NCBI RefSeq assembly: GCF_900104175.1
Contig: NZ_FNIX01000003.1
Span: 186,001 to 250,000, forward strand
DNA: 64,000 nt
Reading direction: 5' to 3'
Source: Lentzea jiangxiensis
GTDB taxonomy: Bacteria > Actinomycetota > Actinomycetes > Mycobacteriales > Pseudonocardiaceae
Below are positions 1 to 8,200 of this stretch, one piece after another. Within the stretch, counting starts at the first letter, position 1; each line of letters starts with the position of its first letter. The notes under the pieces are model-generated. The model saw nothing but the letters and a program-made list of their open reading frames with translations. It had not been told where the DNA came from and searched no databases. The position numbers and the translations under genes were made by a program.

Positions 1-1129
1 CCTCTCGATATGCCTCGGCCGCGATCGTCAGCTCCTGCACCTGGGTGCTGCCTTCGATGACCTCGGTGACCTTGCTGTCGCGGTACAGCCGCCCGACGGG
101 GTAGTCAGGGCTGAACCCGTTGGCGCCGTGGATCTGGACGGCGTCGCCCGCGATCCGCACGGCCGAAGTCGACGCGTGGTACTTCGCCACCCACGTCGCC
201 ATGATCGTCGCCGGGTCACCCGCGTCCTTGAGAGCGCCCGCCTTCTCGCACAACAGCCTCGCCGCGTCGCGGGCCGTCACCATTCCGCTCATCATCTGCC
301 GCACGTGCGGCAGATCCCGCAGCAGGACACCGCCGGCCGACCGGACCGACGTGTAGGCGGCGCACGCCTCGATCGCGGCCCGGATGATGCCGACCGAACC
401 GCACGCCACGCTGTAGCGGCCGAGGTCCAGCGCGTTGGTCATGACCGTTCCCGCCGCCCAGCCCTGCGGTCCGAGCAGCGCGGTCGGTTCCAGGCGCACG
501 TCGGTGAACTCGATCTCGGCGAGCATGCTCGCCGTCGTGCCCATCACGTGCGGCAGCGGGGTGACCCGGACGCCCGGGCGGTCCGACTCCACCAGGAAGG
601 TGCTGGTGCCGGCGCCGGTCGTCGCGAACACCATGAACACGTCGGCGACCTGACCGCCGGTGATCCACTTCTTCCTGCCGTTGAGGATCCAGCCGTCCTG
701 GTCCCGCACCGCCGTGGTGCCCTCCGCGGTGGAGTCGCTGCCGCTGTGGTCCGGTTCGGTCAGGCAGAACGCGCCGAGCTTCTCACCGCGGGCGAGGGCC
801 CGCAGCCACTGCTCCTGCTGCGCCGGCTCGCCCCACCGGTGCACCGACGCGCTGACCATCGAGTGCACGGTCAGGAGGCTGCGCAGACCCGAGCACCCCC
901 GGCCGATCTCCTCGTGCACGCGCCCGACCGTGACCATGTCCATGGCCTCACCGTCGAACTCCGGGGGGAGGAACGGCGCCCACAGGCCCAGGTCGGCCAC
1001 GCGCGACAGGACCTCGCGCGGGATCCACTCCTCCCTCTCGAAGGTGTTGGCGCGGGGCGCGATCTCCAGATCGACGAACCGCCCGACCTCCGCGAGGTCA
1101 GCCGGTCCACGCCGCGTTTCCGCTTTCAT
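1..1129 (-). CDS. fkbI: Acyl-CoA dehydrogenase family flavoprotein (FkbI type), 3' end cut by window edge
   Basis: The frame runs from an ATG at 1129 to the left edge: 376 codons with no stop, nearly the full family length. A GGAG lies 5 nt upstream, and the ACP stop is 11 nt before the start. Family motifs in order: GAFCLTEPDHSGSDS (FAD/substrate site), GRKKWITGG, LGRYSVACGSVGI, QIHGANGFSPDYPVGRLYRD, and IEGSTQVQELTIA, which holds the catalytic Glu of the acyl-CoA dehydrogenases. FkbI/Asm15-type members act on the ACP-bound glyceryl-derived unit rather than on fatty acyl-CoA, and with the HAD yield the hydroxymalonyl-ACP that an O-methyltransferase converts to methoxymalonyl-ACP. The glyceryl-loading FkbH and the methyltransferase FkbG are expected just beyond the left edge; their absence would point to hydroxymalonyl- or aminomalonyl-ACP instead. 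Confidence 0.9.
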   Translation of the reverse strand, partial: MKAETRRGPADLAEVGRFVDLEIAPRANTFEREEWIPREVLSRVADLGLWAPFLPPEFDGEAMDMVTVGRVHEEIGRGCSGLRSLLTVHSMVSASVHRWGEPAQQEQWLRALARGEKLGAFCLTEPDHSGSDSTAEGTTAVRDQDGWILNGRKKWITGGQVADVFMVFATTGAGTSTFLVESDRPGVRVTPLPHVMGTTASMLAEIEFTDVRLEPTALLGPQGWAAGTVMTNALDLGRYSVACGSVGIIRAAIEACAAYTSVRSAGGVLLRDLPHVRQMMSGMVTARDAARLLCEKAGALKDAGDPATIMATWVAKYHASTSAVRIAGDAVQIHGANGFSPDYPVGRLYRDSKVTEVIEGSTQVQELTIAAEAYRE

Positions 1130-1140
1130 CACCGCTCCGC

Positions 1141-1392
1141 TCAGCCCACGGCGGCGGACGTCTGCCGCGCCACCAGGTCGGCCATCAACGACACGGACCG
1201 GAAGTTGCCCAGGTGCAGCTCCTCGTTCGGGATGCGGGTACCGAACGCCTTCTCGATGAACATGACCAGCTCCATCGCGAACAGGGAGTTCACGAAGCCG
1301 AGCGCGAAGATGTCCTCCTCGTCGGAGAACGTCACGTCGGGGAACTTGGTCGTGATGAAGGTGCGGATCTGGGTGCAGGCGTCGTTCGACAT
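1141..1392 (-). CDS. fkbJ: Free-standing acyl carrier protein (FkbJ type)
   Basis: The protein has 83 residues and starts at the ATG at 1392, with AAAGG 7 nt upstream. The phosphopantetheine site is Ser36 in GFVNSLFAMELV; FVNSLFAM, in place of the PKS-type DSLTAVEL, is characteristic of the ACPs that carry glyceryl-derived extender units (methoxymalonyl- or aminomalonyl-ACP). It would be loaded with a glyceryl unit by an FkbH-like protein, not seen here and perhaps beyond the left edge, processed by the two flanking dehydrogenases and presented to a PKS AT. The stop is followed after 11 nt by the acyl-CoA dehydrogenase start. It could also serve the ACP-less KS-AT gene upstream, but that is speculation. 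Confidence 0.92.
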   Translation of the reverse strand: MSNDACTQIRTFITTKFPDVTFSDEEDIFALGFVNSLFAMELVMFIEKAFGTRIPNEELHLGNFRSVSLMADLVARQTSAAVG

Positions 1393-1437
1393 TGCTGGAC
1401 CTTTCTCGTGTGGAACGCTGGAACCGAGGGGGCGAGA

Positions 1438-2289
1438 TCAGCCCATGCTCTGGTAGGAGTAGAAGCCCTGGCCGCTCTTGCGCCCGTGCAGACCGGCGTC
1501 GGTCATCTTCTTGAGCAGCGGGCAGGGGCGGTACTTGCTGTCGTTGAACTGCTCGTAGAGCACCTCGACGCTGTACAGGATCGTGTCGACGCCGATGAGG
1601 TCGGCCGTCTCCAGCGGTCCCATGGGGTGGCCGAAGCAGCTGCGGAACACCTCGTCGACGGTCTTCGCGTCGGCGACGCCCTCGTGGACGAGGAAGGCCG
1701 CCTCGTTGACGGTCAGCATGAGCACGCGGTTGGACACGAACCCGGAGGCGTCGTTGACCGGGATCGGCTTCTTGCCCATCGACTCCAGCAGCGCGCGCAC
1801 CGTCTCCTTGGTCTGCTCACTCGTGTGGTAGCCGGGGATGAACTCGCACGCGGGCTTCATCGGCACCGGGTTCATGAAGTGCACGCCCATCACCTTGTCC
1901 GGGCGCGAGGTCAGGGCGGCGATCTTGGTGATCGGGATCGCCGACGTGTTCGCCACGAACACGGTGTCCGCCTTGCAGACGAGGTCGAGCTGGGCGTACA
2001 GCGCGCTCTTGAGATCCCAGTTCTCGGTGATGTTCTCGATCACCACCTCGGTCTCGGCGAGCAGTTCGAGCGAGGTGCCGACGGTGATCGACGCCAGCAC
2101 CGCCGCGGCGTCGACCTCCGGGCCGCCGAGCATCCGGCTCATCCGGCACTCCAGCTCGATCCGGCCGAGCGCCGCGTCCAGCGCGTCCGGGTTGTTGTCC
2201 ACCAGGACCACGGTGTGCCCCTTCTGGGCCAGGTCCTGTGCGACGCCGGTGCCCATCACACCGGCTCCGACAACTCCGACGTTCGTCAT
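1438..2289 (-). CDS. fkbK: 3-hydroxyacyl-CoA dehydrogenase family protein (FkbK type), extender-unit synthesis
   Basis: The protein has 283 residues. The ATG at 2289 follows GAGGAG by 5 nt; in-frame sequence further upstream lies in the intergenic region and in the preceding PKS gene. The N-terminus has the Rossmann motif GAGVMG (residues 8-13) for NAD(P), and the acidic end of the second strand is VLVDNN. HFMNPVP carries the family's catalytic His137 and Asn140, and NRVLMLTVNEA and GHPMGPLETADLIG are typical of 3-hydroxybutyryl-CoA dehydrogenases. Length is as expected. In FkbK/Asm13-type pathways this enzyme oxidises the ACP-bound glyceryl unit at C-3 or the derived intermediate on the way to hydroxymalonyl- and methoxymalonyl-ACP. 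The gene is followed after 45 nt by the free ACP and then by an acyl-CoA dehydrogenase, the order HAD-ACP-AcDH I recall from asm13-15. A primary-metabolism role is unlikely in this setting. Confidence 0.9.
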   Translation of the reverse strand: MTNVGVVGAGVMGTGVAQDLAQKGHTVVLVDNNPDALDAALGRIELECRMSRMLGGPEVDAAAVLASITVGTSLELLAETEVVIENITENWDLKSALYAQLDLVCKADTVFVANTSAIPITKIAALTSRPDKVMGVHFMNPVPMKPACEFIPGYHTSEQTKETVRALLESMGKKPIPVNDASGFVSNRVLMLTVNEAAFLVHEGVADAKTVDEVFRSCFGHPMGPLETADLIGVDTILYSVEVLYEQFNDSKYRPCPLLKKMTDAGLHGRKSGQGFYSYQSMG

Positions 2290-2338
2290 CGCTACTCCTC
2301 GACTGCATTGCTCGTGGGAAGGAAATCGTTCGGGCACA

Positions 2339-2374
2339 CCGGTTTCGTCGCGTACGTGGACGCGACGAAGCCGG
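2339..2374 (-). terminator. Strong hairpin between the KS-AT gene and the fkbK-like gene (attenuator or terminator candidate)
   Basis: In the 106-nt gap, the largest in the window, CCGGTTTCGTCGCG (2339-2352) and CGCGACGAAGCCGG (2361-2374) form a 14-bp stem with one G-T/A-C wobble position and an 8-nt loop. There is no run of T after it on the transcribed strand. It sits between the end of the PKS genes and the extender-unit genes, so it could set their relative expression by partial termination or protect the 3' end of the PKS message. Confidence 0.65.
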
Positions 2375-2395
2375 GCTCGGCGATGTGGCGCGCGG

Positions 2396-5206
2396 TCAGC
2401 CCGTCCGGCCGGCGTCGGCCGCTCGGGCGCCCCTCGGAACCGTGGTCGCGGACCCCGGGGCGGTGGGTTCGAGCCAGTAGCGCTCACGCTGGAAGGCGTA
2501 GCCGGGCACGGTGGTCTTCCTGGCCCCGCGACCGGACTGGTAGGCGTGCCAGTCGACGTCCACACCGGACAGCCAGAGCCTGCCGAGCGCTTCGGCCGCC
2601 GACTCGGTGTCCTGCTTCGGGTCCGCTTCACCGGGGAGGGTCGGCACGAGGTGGGTCCAGGACTTCTGGGGGAAGTCCGGATGTCCTCGGAACATCGACC
2701 CCAGCGACTGCCCCGCACCGAGCTCGACGAACGCGGTGTCCGGCCAGTGCGCGGCCAGGTGGCCGATCATGGTGGCGAACTGCACCGGACGGCACATGTG
2801 CTCGGCCCAGTAGCCGGGGTCCCCCAGCTGCCTCTCGGTGATCGGCAGCCCGGTGACGTTGGACAGGTACGGCGTCTCGGGCGCACGGGGGCTGAGGTTC
2901 TGCCTGACCCAGGCGGTGAGCTGGGCCGCCGCCGGCCGCAGGGAACGCGAGTGGAACGCGTGGGTGGTCCGCAGCGGCCTCGCGGGCACCCCCGCCGTGG
3001 CGAGCTTCTCGGTGAGCTGGCCGACGCCCTCGACGGGGCCGGACACGACGATCATGCGGGGGCCGTTGACCGCGGCGACGTCGAGGGAGAAACCCGCGAG
3101 ATCGCCCACCAACCCGGTCAGTTCGGTCTCCGACAGCGGAACGGCGGCCATCGCTCCGGCGGGCAGCGCCGAGATCAGCTCGGCCCTCCTCGCCACCAGG
3201 GCGGTGGCCTCCCGCAGGGTCAGGCTGCCCGCGAGCGCCGCCGTGGCGAACTCGCCGACGCTGTACCCCGCCAGGACCGAGGGCTCGACGCCCCAGGCCG
3301 TCAGCAGCCTGCCGAGCGCGTAGTCGATCGCGAAGACACCGGGCTGGACGACGACCGTGTCCGCGGACCCGCCGGCTTCGGCCTCCGGAGCGCGGCCGAG
3401 CAGGGCGGCCAGACCGCCGCCGCCCGTCTTCCGCGCACCGACGAGACCGGCGACCGGGTCGAAGCCGAGGTGCCCGCGGAACAGCTCGGCGCACTCGTCG
3501 ACCGCCGCGCGGAACACCGGTTCGGTGGCGTACAGGCCACCGGCCATGCCGTCGTACTGCTCCCCCACCCCGGCGAGCAGGAAGCCCGCTCGTCGCGCGC
3601 TCACGCCGGTTTCGGCGAGCACCCGCGTCGGCGAGGTCAGCGCCTGCACCGCGTCGGCGCCCGACGAGACCACGGCCATCCGCCGGTGCTCGAACGCCCT
3701 GCGGCCGACCTGCAGCGTGTAGGCGGCGTCCACCGGGTCCGCCCAGTGCGCGGCGGCCGCGGCCAGGTTCGCGGTCGCGGCGTCGGCCGCCTCGGCCGTG
3801 CGGGCCGACCAGACCAGCAGCTGGTGCGGACGCGCCGCCGGTCGCACGTCGTCGTCGACCGGGCTTTCCTCGATGACGACGTGGACGTCCGCGCCGCCGT
3901 AGCCGTGCGCGTTGACGCCGGCGAGCCGTGGGCGTTCGCCGCGCGGCCAGTCGGTCAGCTCCGCCACCACCGCGAGCCGGTCGCCGGACGCGGCCAGGCG
4001 CGGATTCGGTGCGGAGAAGTTCACGGCGGGCGGCAGCTTCTCGTGGTGCAGCGCGAGAGCCGCCTTGATCAGGCGGGCGATCCCGCCCGCCTGGTTGATG
4101 TGACCGAGGTTGCCGTCGGTCGAGCCGAGCGTGACCCGCTCGACGCCGTCCACGCCGAAGACCTCCTGCAGCGCCATGACCTCCACGGCGTCACCGAAGG
4201 GGGTGCCCATCGCGGTCACCTCGACGTGGTCGATCTCGGCGGGGTCGACTCCCGCGACGGCCAGCGCCTCGGCCATCACGGCGGTCTGGCCCGGCACCCC
4301 GGGCACACCGAACCCCTGGCGGCCGTTCCTGCCCTCGTGCAGCGCGGCCCAGCCGCGGATGACCGCGTAGATCCGGTCCCCGTCGGCCTGGGCGTCCTCG
4401 AGCCTGCGCAGCACGACCACACCGACGCCGTCACCGGGGATCTTGCCGTTGGCGCCGGCGTCGAGGACGCGGCTGACGCCGTCCGGGGAGAACTCGCTGC
4501 CCTCGTGGTGCAGGTAGCCGGGGTACTGCGGGACGATCACCGAGACCGCGCCCGCGACGACCAGGTCCGACTCGCCGGCGAGCAGGCTGCCGCAGCCGGC
4601 GGCGACCGCGGCGAGCGCGGTCGAGCTGCAGCTCTGGACGCTCACCGACGGTCCGGTGAGGTCGAGCGCGTAGGACACCCGCGACGGGAGCAGGTCCTTC
4701 TCGTTCTGCAGCACGAGGTGGTCGGGCCCGTAGGTGAGCACGGCCTCGTCGTTCTGCAGCAGGTTGGACAGCAGGTAGGTGCTCGGCGCACCACCGGCGA
4801 ACACCCCGACCAGGCCGTCGAAGCGGCTGGGATCGACGCCCGCGTCCTCCAGCGCGTGCCACGAGCACTCGAGGAACAGGCGGTGCTGCGGGTCGGCCAC
4901 CTCGGCGTCGGACCTGCTGAAGCCGAAGAAGCCGGCGTCGAAGCGGTCCACATCGGACAGCAGGCCCGACGCGGCGACGAAGGCGGGGTCGTCCACCAGC
5001 TCCTGCGGCACGCCGGCCGCCAGCAGCTCGGCCGGGCTCATCCTCGTGATCCCGTCCCGCCCCGCGCACAGGTCGGCCCAGAACCGGCCGATGTCCGGAG
5101 CGCCGGGGAAGTTCCCGGCCATGCCCACGATCGCGATGTCGTTGCCCGTGTCGCGTTCTGGACCGGTCTCCAGTTCGGGACTGGTCTCGTGCTCTCGTGT
5201 GGTCAC
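2396..5206 (-). CDS. KS-AT didomain PKS protein without ACP; KS lacks the HGTGT histidine
   Basis: The protein has 936 residues from a GTG at 5206, chosen because GGTGAGGA, overlapping the previous stop, lies 4 nt upstream; a further GTG at 5275 has no such site. KS spans 22-440 and AT 530-840; after the usual post-AT linker ([14 protein letters not shown]) the protein stops, with no KR, ACP or docking domain. KS Cys193 is present (QSCSSTA), but the HGTGT block reads VEVTAMGT, so the first catalytic His is Thr331, and the KSNIGH block reads TDGNLGH, so Lys is Asp364 while His369 remains. Such KSs (KS0 type) usually transfer acyl chains without decarboxylative condensation. The AT looks active (GYSVGE with Ser649, HAFH; malonyl type). 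Its opening motif GVGEQYDGM and its KS match the divergent module at the end of gene 6, its likely partner. The protein has no N-terminal coiled coil. Confidence 0.95.
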   Translation of the reverse strand: MTTREHETSPELETGPERDTGNDIAIVGMAGNFPGAPDIGRFWADLCAGRDGITRMSPAELLAAGVPQELVDDPAFVAASGLLSDVDRFDAGFFGFSRSDAEVADPQHRLFLECSWHALEDAGVDPSRFDGLVGVFAGGAPSTYLLSNLLQNDEAVLTYGPDHLVLQNEKDLLPSRVSYALDLTGPSVSVQSCSSTALAAVAAGCGSLLAGESDLVVAGAVSVIVPQYPGYLHHEGSEFSPDGVSRVLDAGANGKIPGDGVGVVVLRRLEDAQADGDRIYAVIRGWAALHEGRNGRQGFGVPGVPGQTAVMAEALAVAGVDPAEIDHVEVTAMGTPFGDAVEVMALQEVFGVDGVERVTLGSTDGNLGHINQAGGIARLIKAALALHHEKLPPAVNFSAPNPRLAASGDRLAVVAELTDWPRGERPRLAGVNAHGYGGADVHVVIEESPVDDDVRPAARPHQLLVWSARTAEAADAATANLAAAAAHWADPVDAAYTLQVGRRAFEHRRMAVVSSGADAVQALTSPTRVLAETGVSARRAGFLLAGVGEQYDGMAGGLYATEPVFRAAVDECAELFRGHLGFDPVAGLVGARKTGGGGLAALLGRAPEAEAGGSADTVVVQPGVFAIDYALGRLLTAWGVEPSVLAGYSVGEFATAALAGSLTLREATALVARRAELISALPAGAMAAVPLSETELTGLVGDLAGFSLDVAAVNGPRMIVVSGPVEGVGQLTEKLATAGVPARPLRTTHAFHSRSLRPAAAQLTAWVRQNLSPRAPETPYLSNVTGLPITERQLGDPGYWAEHMCRPVQFATMIGHLAAHWPDTAFVELGAGQSLGSMFRGHPDFPQKSWTHLVPTLPGEADPKQDTESAAEALGRLWLSGVDVDWHAYQSGRGARKTTVPGYAFQRERYWLEPTAPGSATTVPRGARAADAGRTG

Positions 5207-5210
5207 CTGT

Positions 5211-5218
5211 TCCTCACC
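5211..5218 (-). promoter_or_regulatory. Ribosome-binding site GGTGAGGA overlapping a stop codon
   Basis: The TGA stop of the two-module PKS is embedded in GGTGAGGA, 4 nt before the GTG at 5206 that starts the KS-AT gene. The arrangement supports the GTG start and suggests coupled translation of the two proteins proposed to act together. Confidence 0.7.
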
Positions 5219-8200
5219 TTCGGGTCCCGGTCTGGCGCCTGCGCAGGGCTCCGGCGCGCGCACGGCGCCGTTCACCGCGGGCGGACGCGTCCCCGGCCAC
5301 GTCCGCGAGGTCCGGCCCCGCCGCCGCCTCCGGTGCGGCGAGCAGGGTCGCGAACTCGGCGATGGTCGGCTTCTCGAACAACGTCGCCGGCGCCAGCTCG
5401 ACGCCGAGCTCCTTGCCGATGCGGCCGATCACCACCAGACCGATCAGCGAGGTGCCGCCGAGGTCGAAGAACCGGTCGTCGACGCCGACCTGCTCGAGCC
5501 CCAGGCAGGCCTGCCAGATCTCGGCCACCTGCTGCTCGGCCGGCGTCCTCGGAGCCACGTACGGGGTGCGCAGCTCCGGACGGGGGTAGCGCTTGTCGTC
5601 GGCCAGGTCGACCGCCGCGCCGCCCACCAGGGCGTCGAGGGAGTCGAGCTGGGCCAGTGCGGCCAGTGCGTCGGAGAGCTCCAGCGACAGCACGGCCACC
5701 TGCGTCTCGCCGGAGGCCACGATGCGGGACAGCAGTTCGGTCCCCTCCTCGGTCGGGATGCCGAACTCCTCGCGGAACCGCTTCGAGCTCTCCTGCATCT
5801 CGGCCGAGCCGGCGAGGCCCGCGGACGTCCACGGGTCGAGCTGCCACGGTCCCCACGCCACGGACACGACGCGCTTGGCGACCCCGCCCGTGTTGGCCTC
5901 CACGAGCGCGAAGGAGTCGAGGAACGCGTTCGCCGCCGAGTAGTCGGTCGCGCCGACGCCGACGGTCAGGCTCGCCACCGACGAGTAGAGCACCAGCAGT
6001 TCCACCGGGTCGTCGCGCAGCGCGTCGGCCAGGGCCAGCGTGCCCGCCACCTTCGGCGCGAGCACCGCGGCCGCCTGCTCCTCGGTCTTGGTCTGCAGCA
6101 GGCCGCCACCGGCGACGCCCGCCGCGTGCACGACGCCGTGCAGCTCACCGAAGTGCGACCGGACGTCCCGCACCAGCGAGGCGACCTGGGCGGGGTCGCT
6201 GACGTCGGCCTGGGCGACGAACACCTCGGCGCCCAGCGCGCGCAGCTCCGCGACGGCCATGAGCACGCCGCTGGTCTTGTCGTTGACGCCCTTCTCCGCG
6301 ATCCAGGCGTCCCAGGTGTCCTCCGGCGGCAACCCCTTGCGGCCCGCCAGCGCGAGCCTGGTGCCGAGCGGGGCCAGTCGCCGCGCCAGTGCCAGGCCGA
6401 GCTCGCCCAGACCGCCGGTGATGAGGTAGACACCGCCCGGACGCCAGGCCTCGGAGTCGGCGACCTCCGGCAGCCCGACCACCTCGAAGTCGCGCACCCA
6501 GCGGCGGCCGTGCCGCCACGCGACCACACCGACACCGTCCACGGTGTCCGAAGTGGACGCGGCCAGGGCGTCGAGCTCGCGCAGCGCCTGGAGGGCGTGG
6601 TCGCCGTCCGTGCCGAGGTCGGCGTACTGCGACCGGACCAGGGGGTACTCCGCGGCGATGGCGCTCGTGATGCCCGCGATGGTCGCGGCGTGCGGGTCCT
6701 TCGCGTCACCGGCGAGGACCTCGAACCCGTTCGCGGCCAGGCTGACCAGTTCGACCCGCCTGCCCGCGCACTCCGTGCCGATGGCCTTGCCGAGCCGCAT
6801 CAGGCTGTAGAAGCCGCTTTCCTGACCGGTGTCGGTGAGACCGTAGGCGTGCACGATCCGGACCGGCTCGCCGGTGGTGCCCGCGAGCAGGGCGCGGTAG
6901 TCCTCCTGGTCCTGCGGCCGGGTGTGCGCGTGGACGACCTCGTGCCCGGCTTCCCGTGCCAGCGCGGCGAACCTGTCGGCGAACCCGCCCGGTTCGGCGA
7001 GGAGCACCAGCGGCCCGGCCGGGGCGGGCCGCGGCCGGCTGTTGTCGCGCCGCCAGGTGGGCACGTGGGCTTTGAGGCCGTCGTAGGACGGCATCCCGGT
7101 GTTCGCCGCGGTGGCGGGTGCCGCCGAACCGGTGGCGCCGGTCGCCGCGACCTCGGGCCAGTAGCGGGTGCGCTGGAAGCGGTACGCGGGCAGTGGGACG
7201 AACACGCGTTCCGCGTCGGCACCGCTCGCCCAGTCCACCGGCACGCCGTGCTCCCACAGCGCGCCGAGCGCGGCGAGCCACGACCGGCGGCCCTGTTCCA
7301 GCGGCAGGCTGACCACCGGGGTCGCGGTGTCAGCGCCCGAACCGGCCTCGACGAGGACCTCGGCGTGGCGGCTCAGCACCGGCAGGCCGTCGGCGATCCG
7401 GCCGGGCTCTCCCGCCCAGTGGGCGGCGTCGCGCACCTCGGCCGCGGTCAGCGCGGCGCCGGTGCGCGAGGACACCACGGTGATCGCGGGCTCCGCCACC
7501 TCGGTGGGCACCGTCCCGTCCAGGGCCAGCGCCAGACCGTCCGCCGGCGACAGCATTCCGCCGACGACCGCGGCGACGCACTCCCCCACCCCGGCGCCGA
7601 GCACGACGGCCGGGACCAGGTCGCGCGAACCGAGCAACCGGGCGAGGGCGTACTCGACCGCGAACACGACGGCCCGCTCGTCGGCCTCCGCCTCGCCGTG
7701 CAACGCGCCCAGCAGGTCCACCCGCCCGTGGAGCAGGCCGGCGCACTCGTCGATCGCGGCGCTGAACGCCGGTTCGGTGCGGTACAGCTCCTCGGTGGTG
7801 CCGCGCCACGCGCCGGGGTCCGCGGGCAGGAGGAGACCGAAGCGGCGCTTCTCCTCGACGACCGAACCGGTGACGCCCGCCCGCAGGGACGCGATGGCGT
7901 CCGCGGTGTCGCGCACGGCGAACGCGGACCGCACCGGCAGCGCGCTGCGCCCGGACTGCGTGGTGTGCGCGACGTCGGCCAGTTCCAGCTCCGGGTGCGC
8001 CTCCAGGTGGTCGGCCAGCGCCGCGGCGTTCGCGCGCAGGCTGGACTCGCTGTGGCCGGACACCGTGAGCAGCTGCCACGGCGGTCCCGGTCGCGGCACC
8101 GGCCTCTGAGGTGCCTGTTCCAGTACGAAGTGGACGTTCGACCCCGACCAGCCGAACGAGCTGACGCCCGCCCGCAGCACGCCGCCCGCGTCCGCGGGGA

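Noticed and set aside
5207-5275. Upstream GTG at 5275 as start of the KS-AT gene
   Set aside because: It has no ribosome-binding site and would overlap the end of gene 6 by about 60 nt; the GTG at 5206 has GGTGAGGA at a proper distance.
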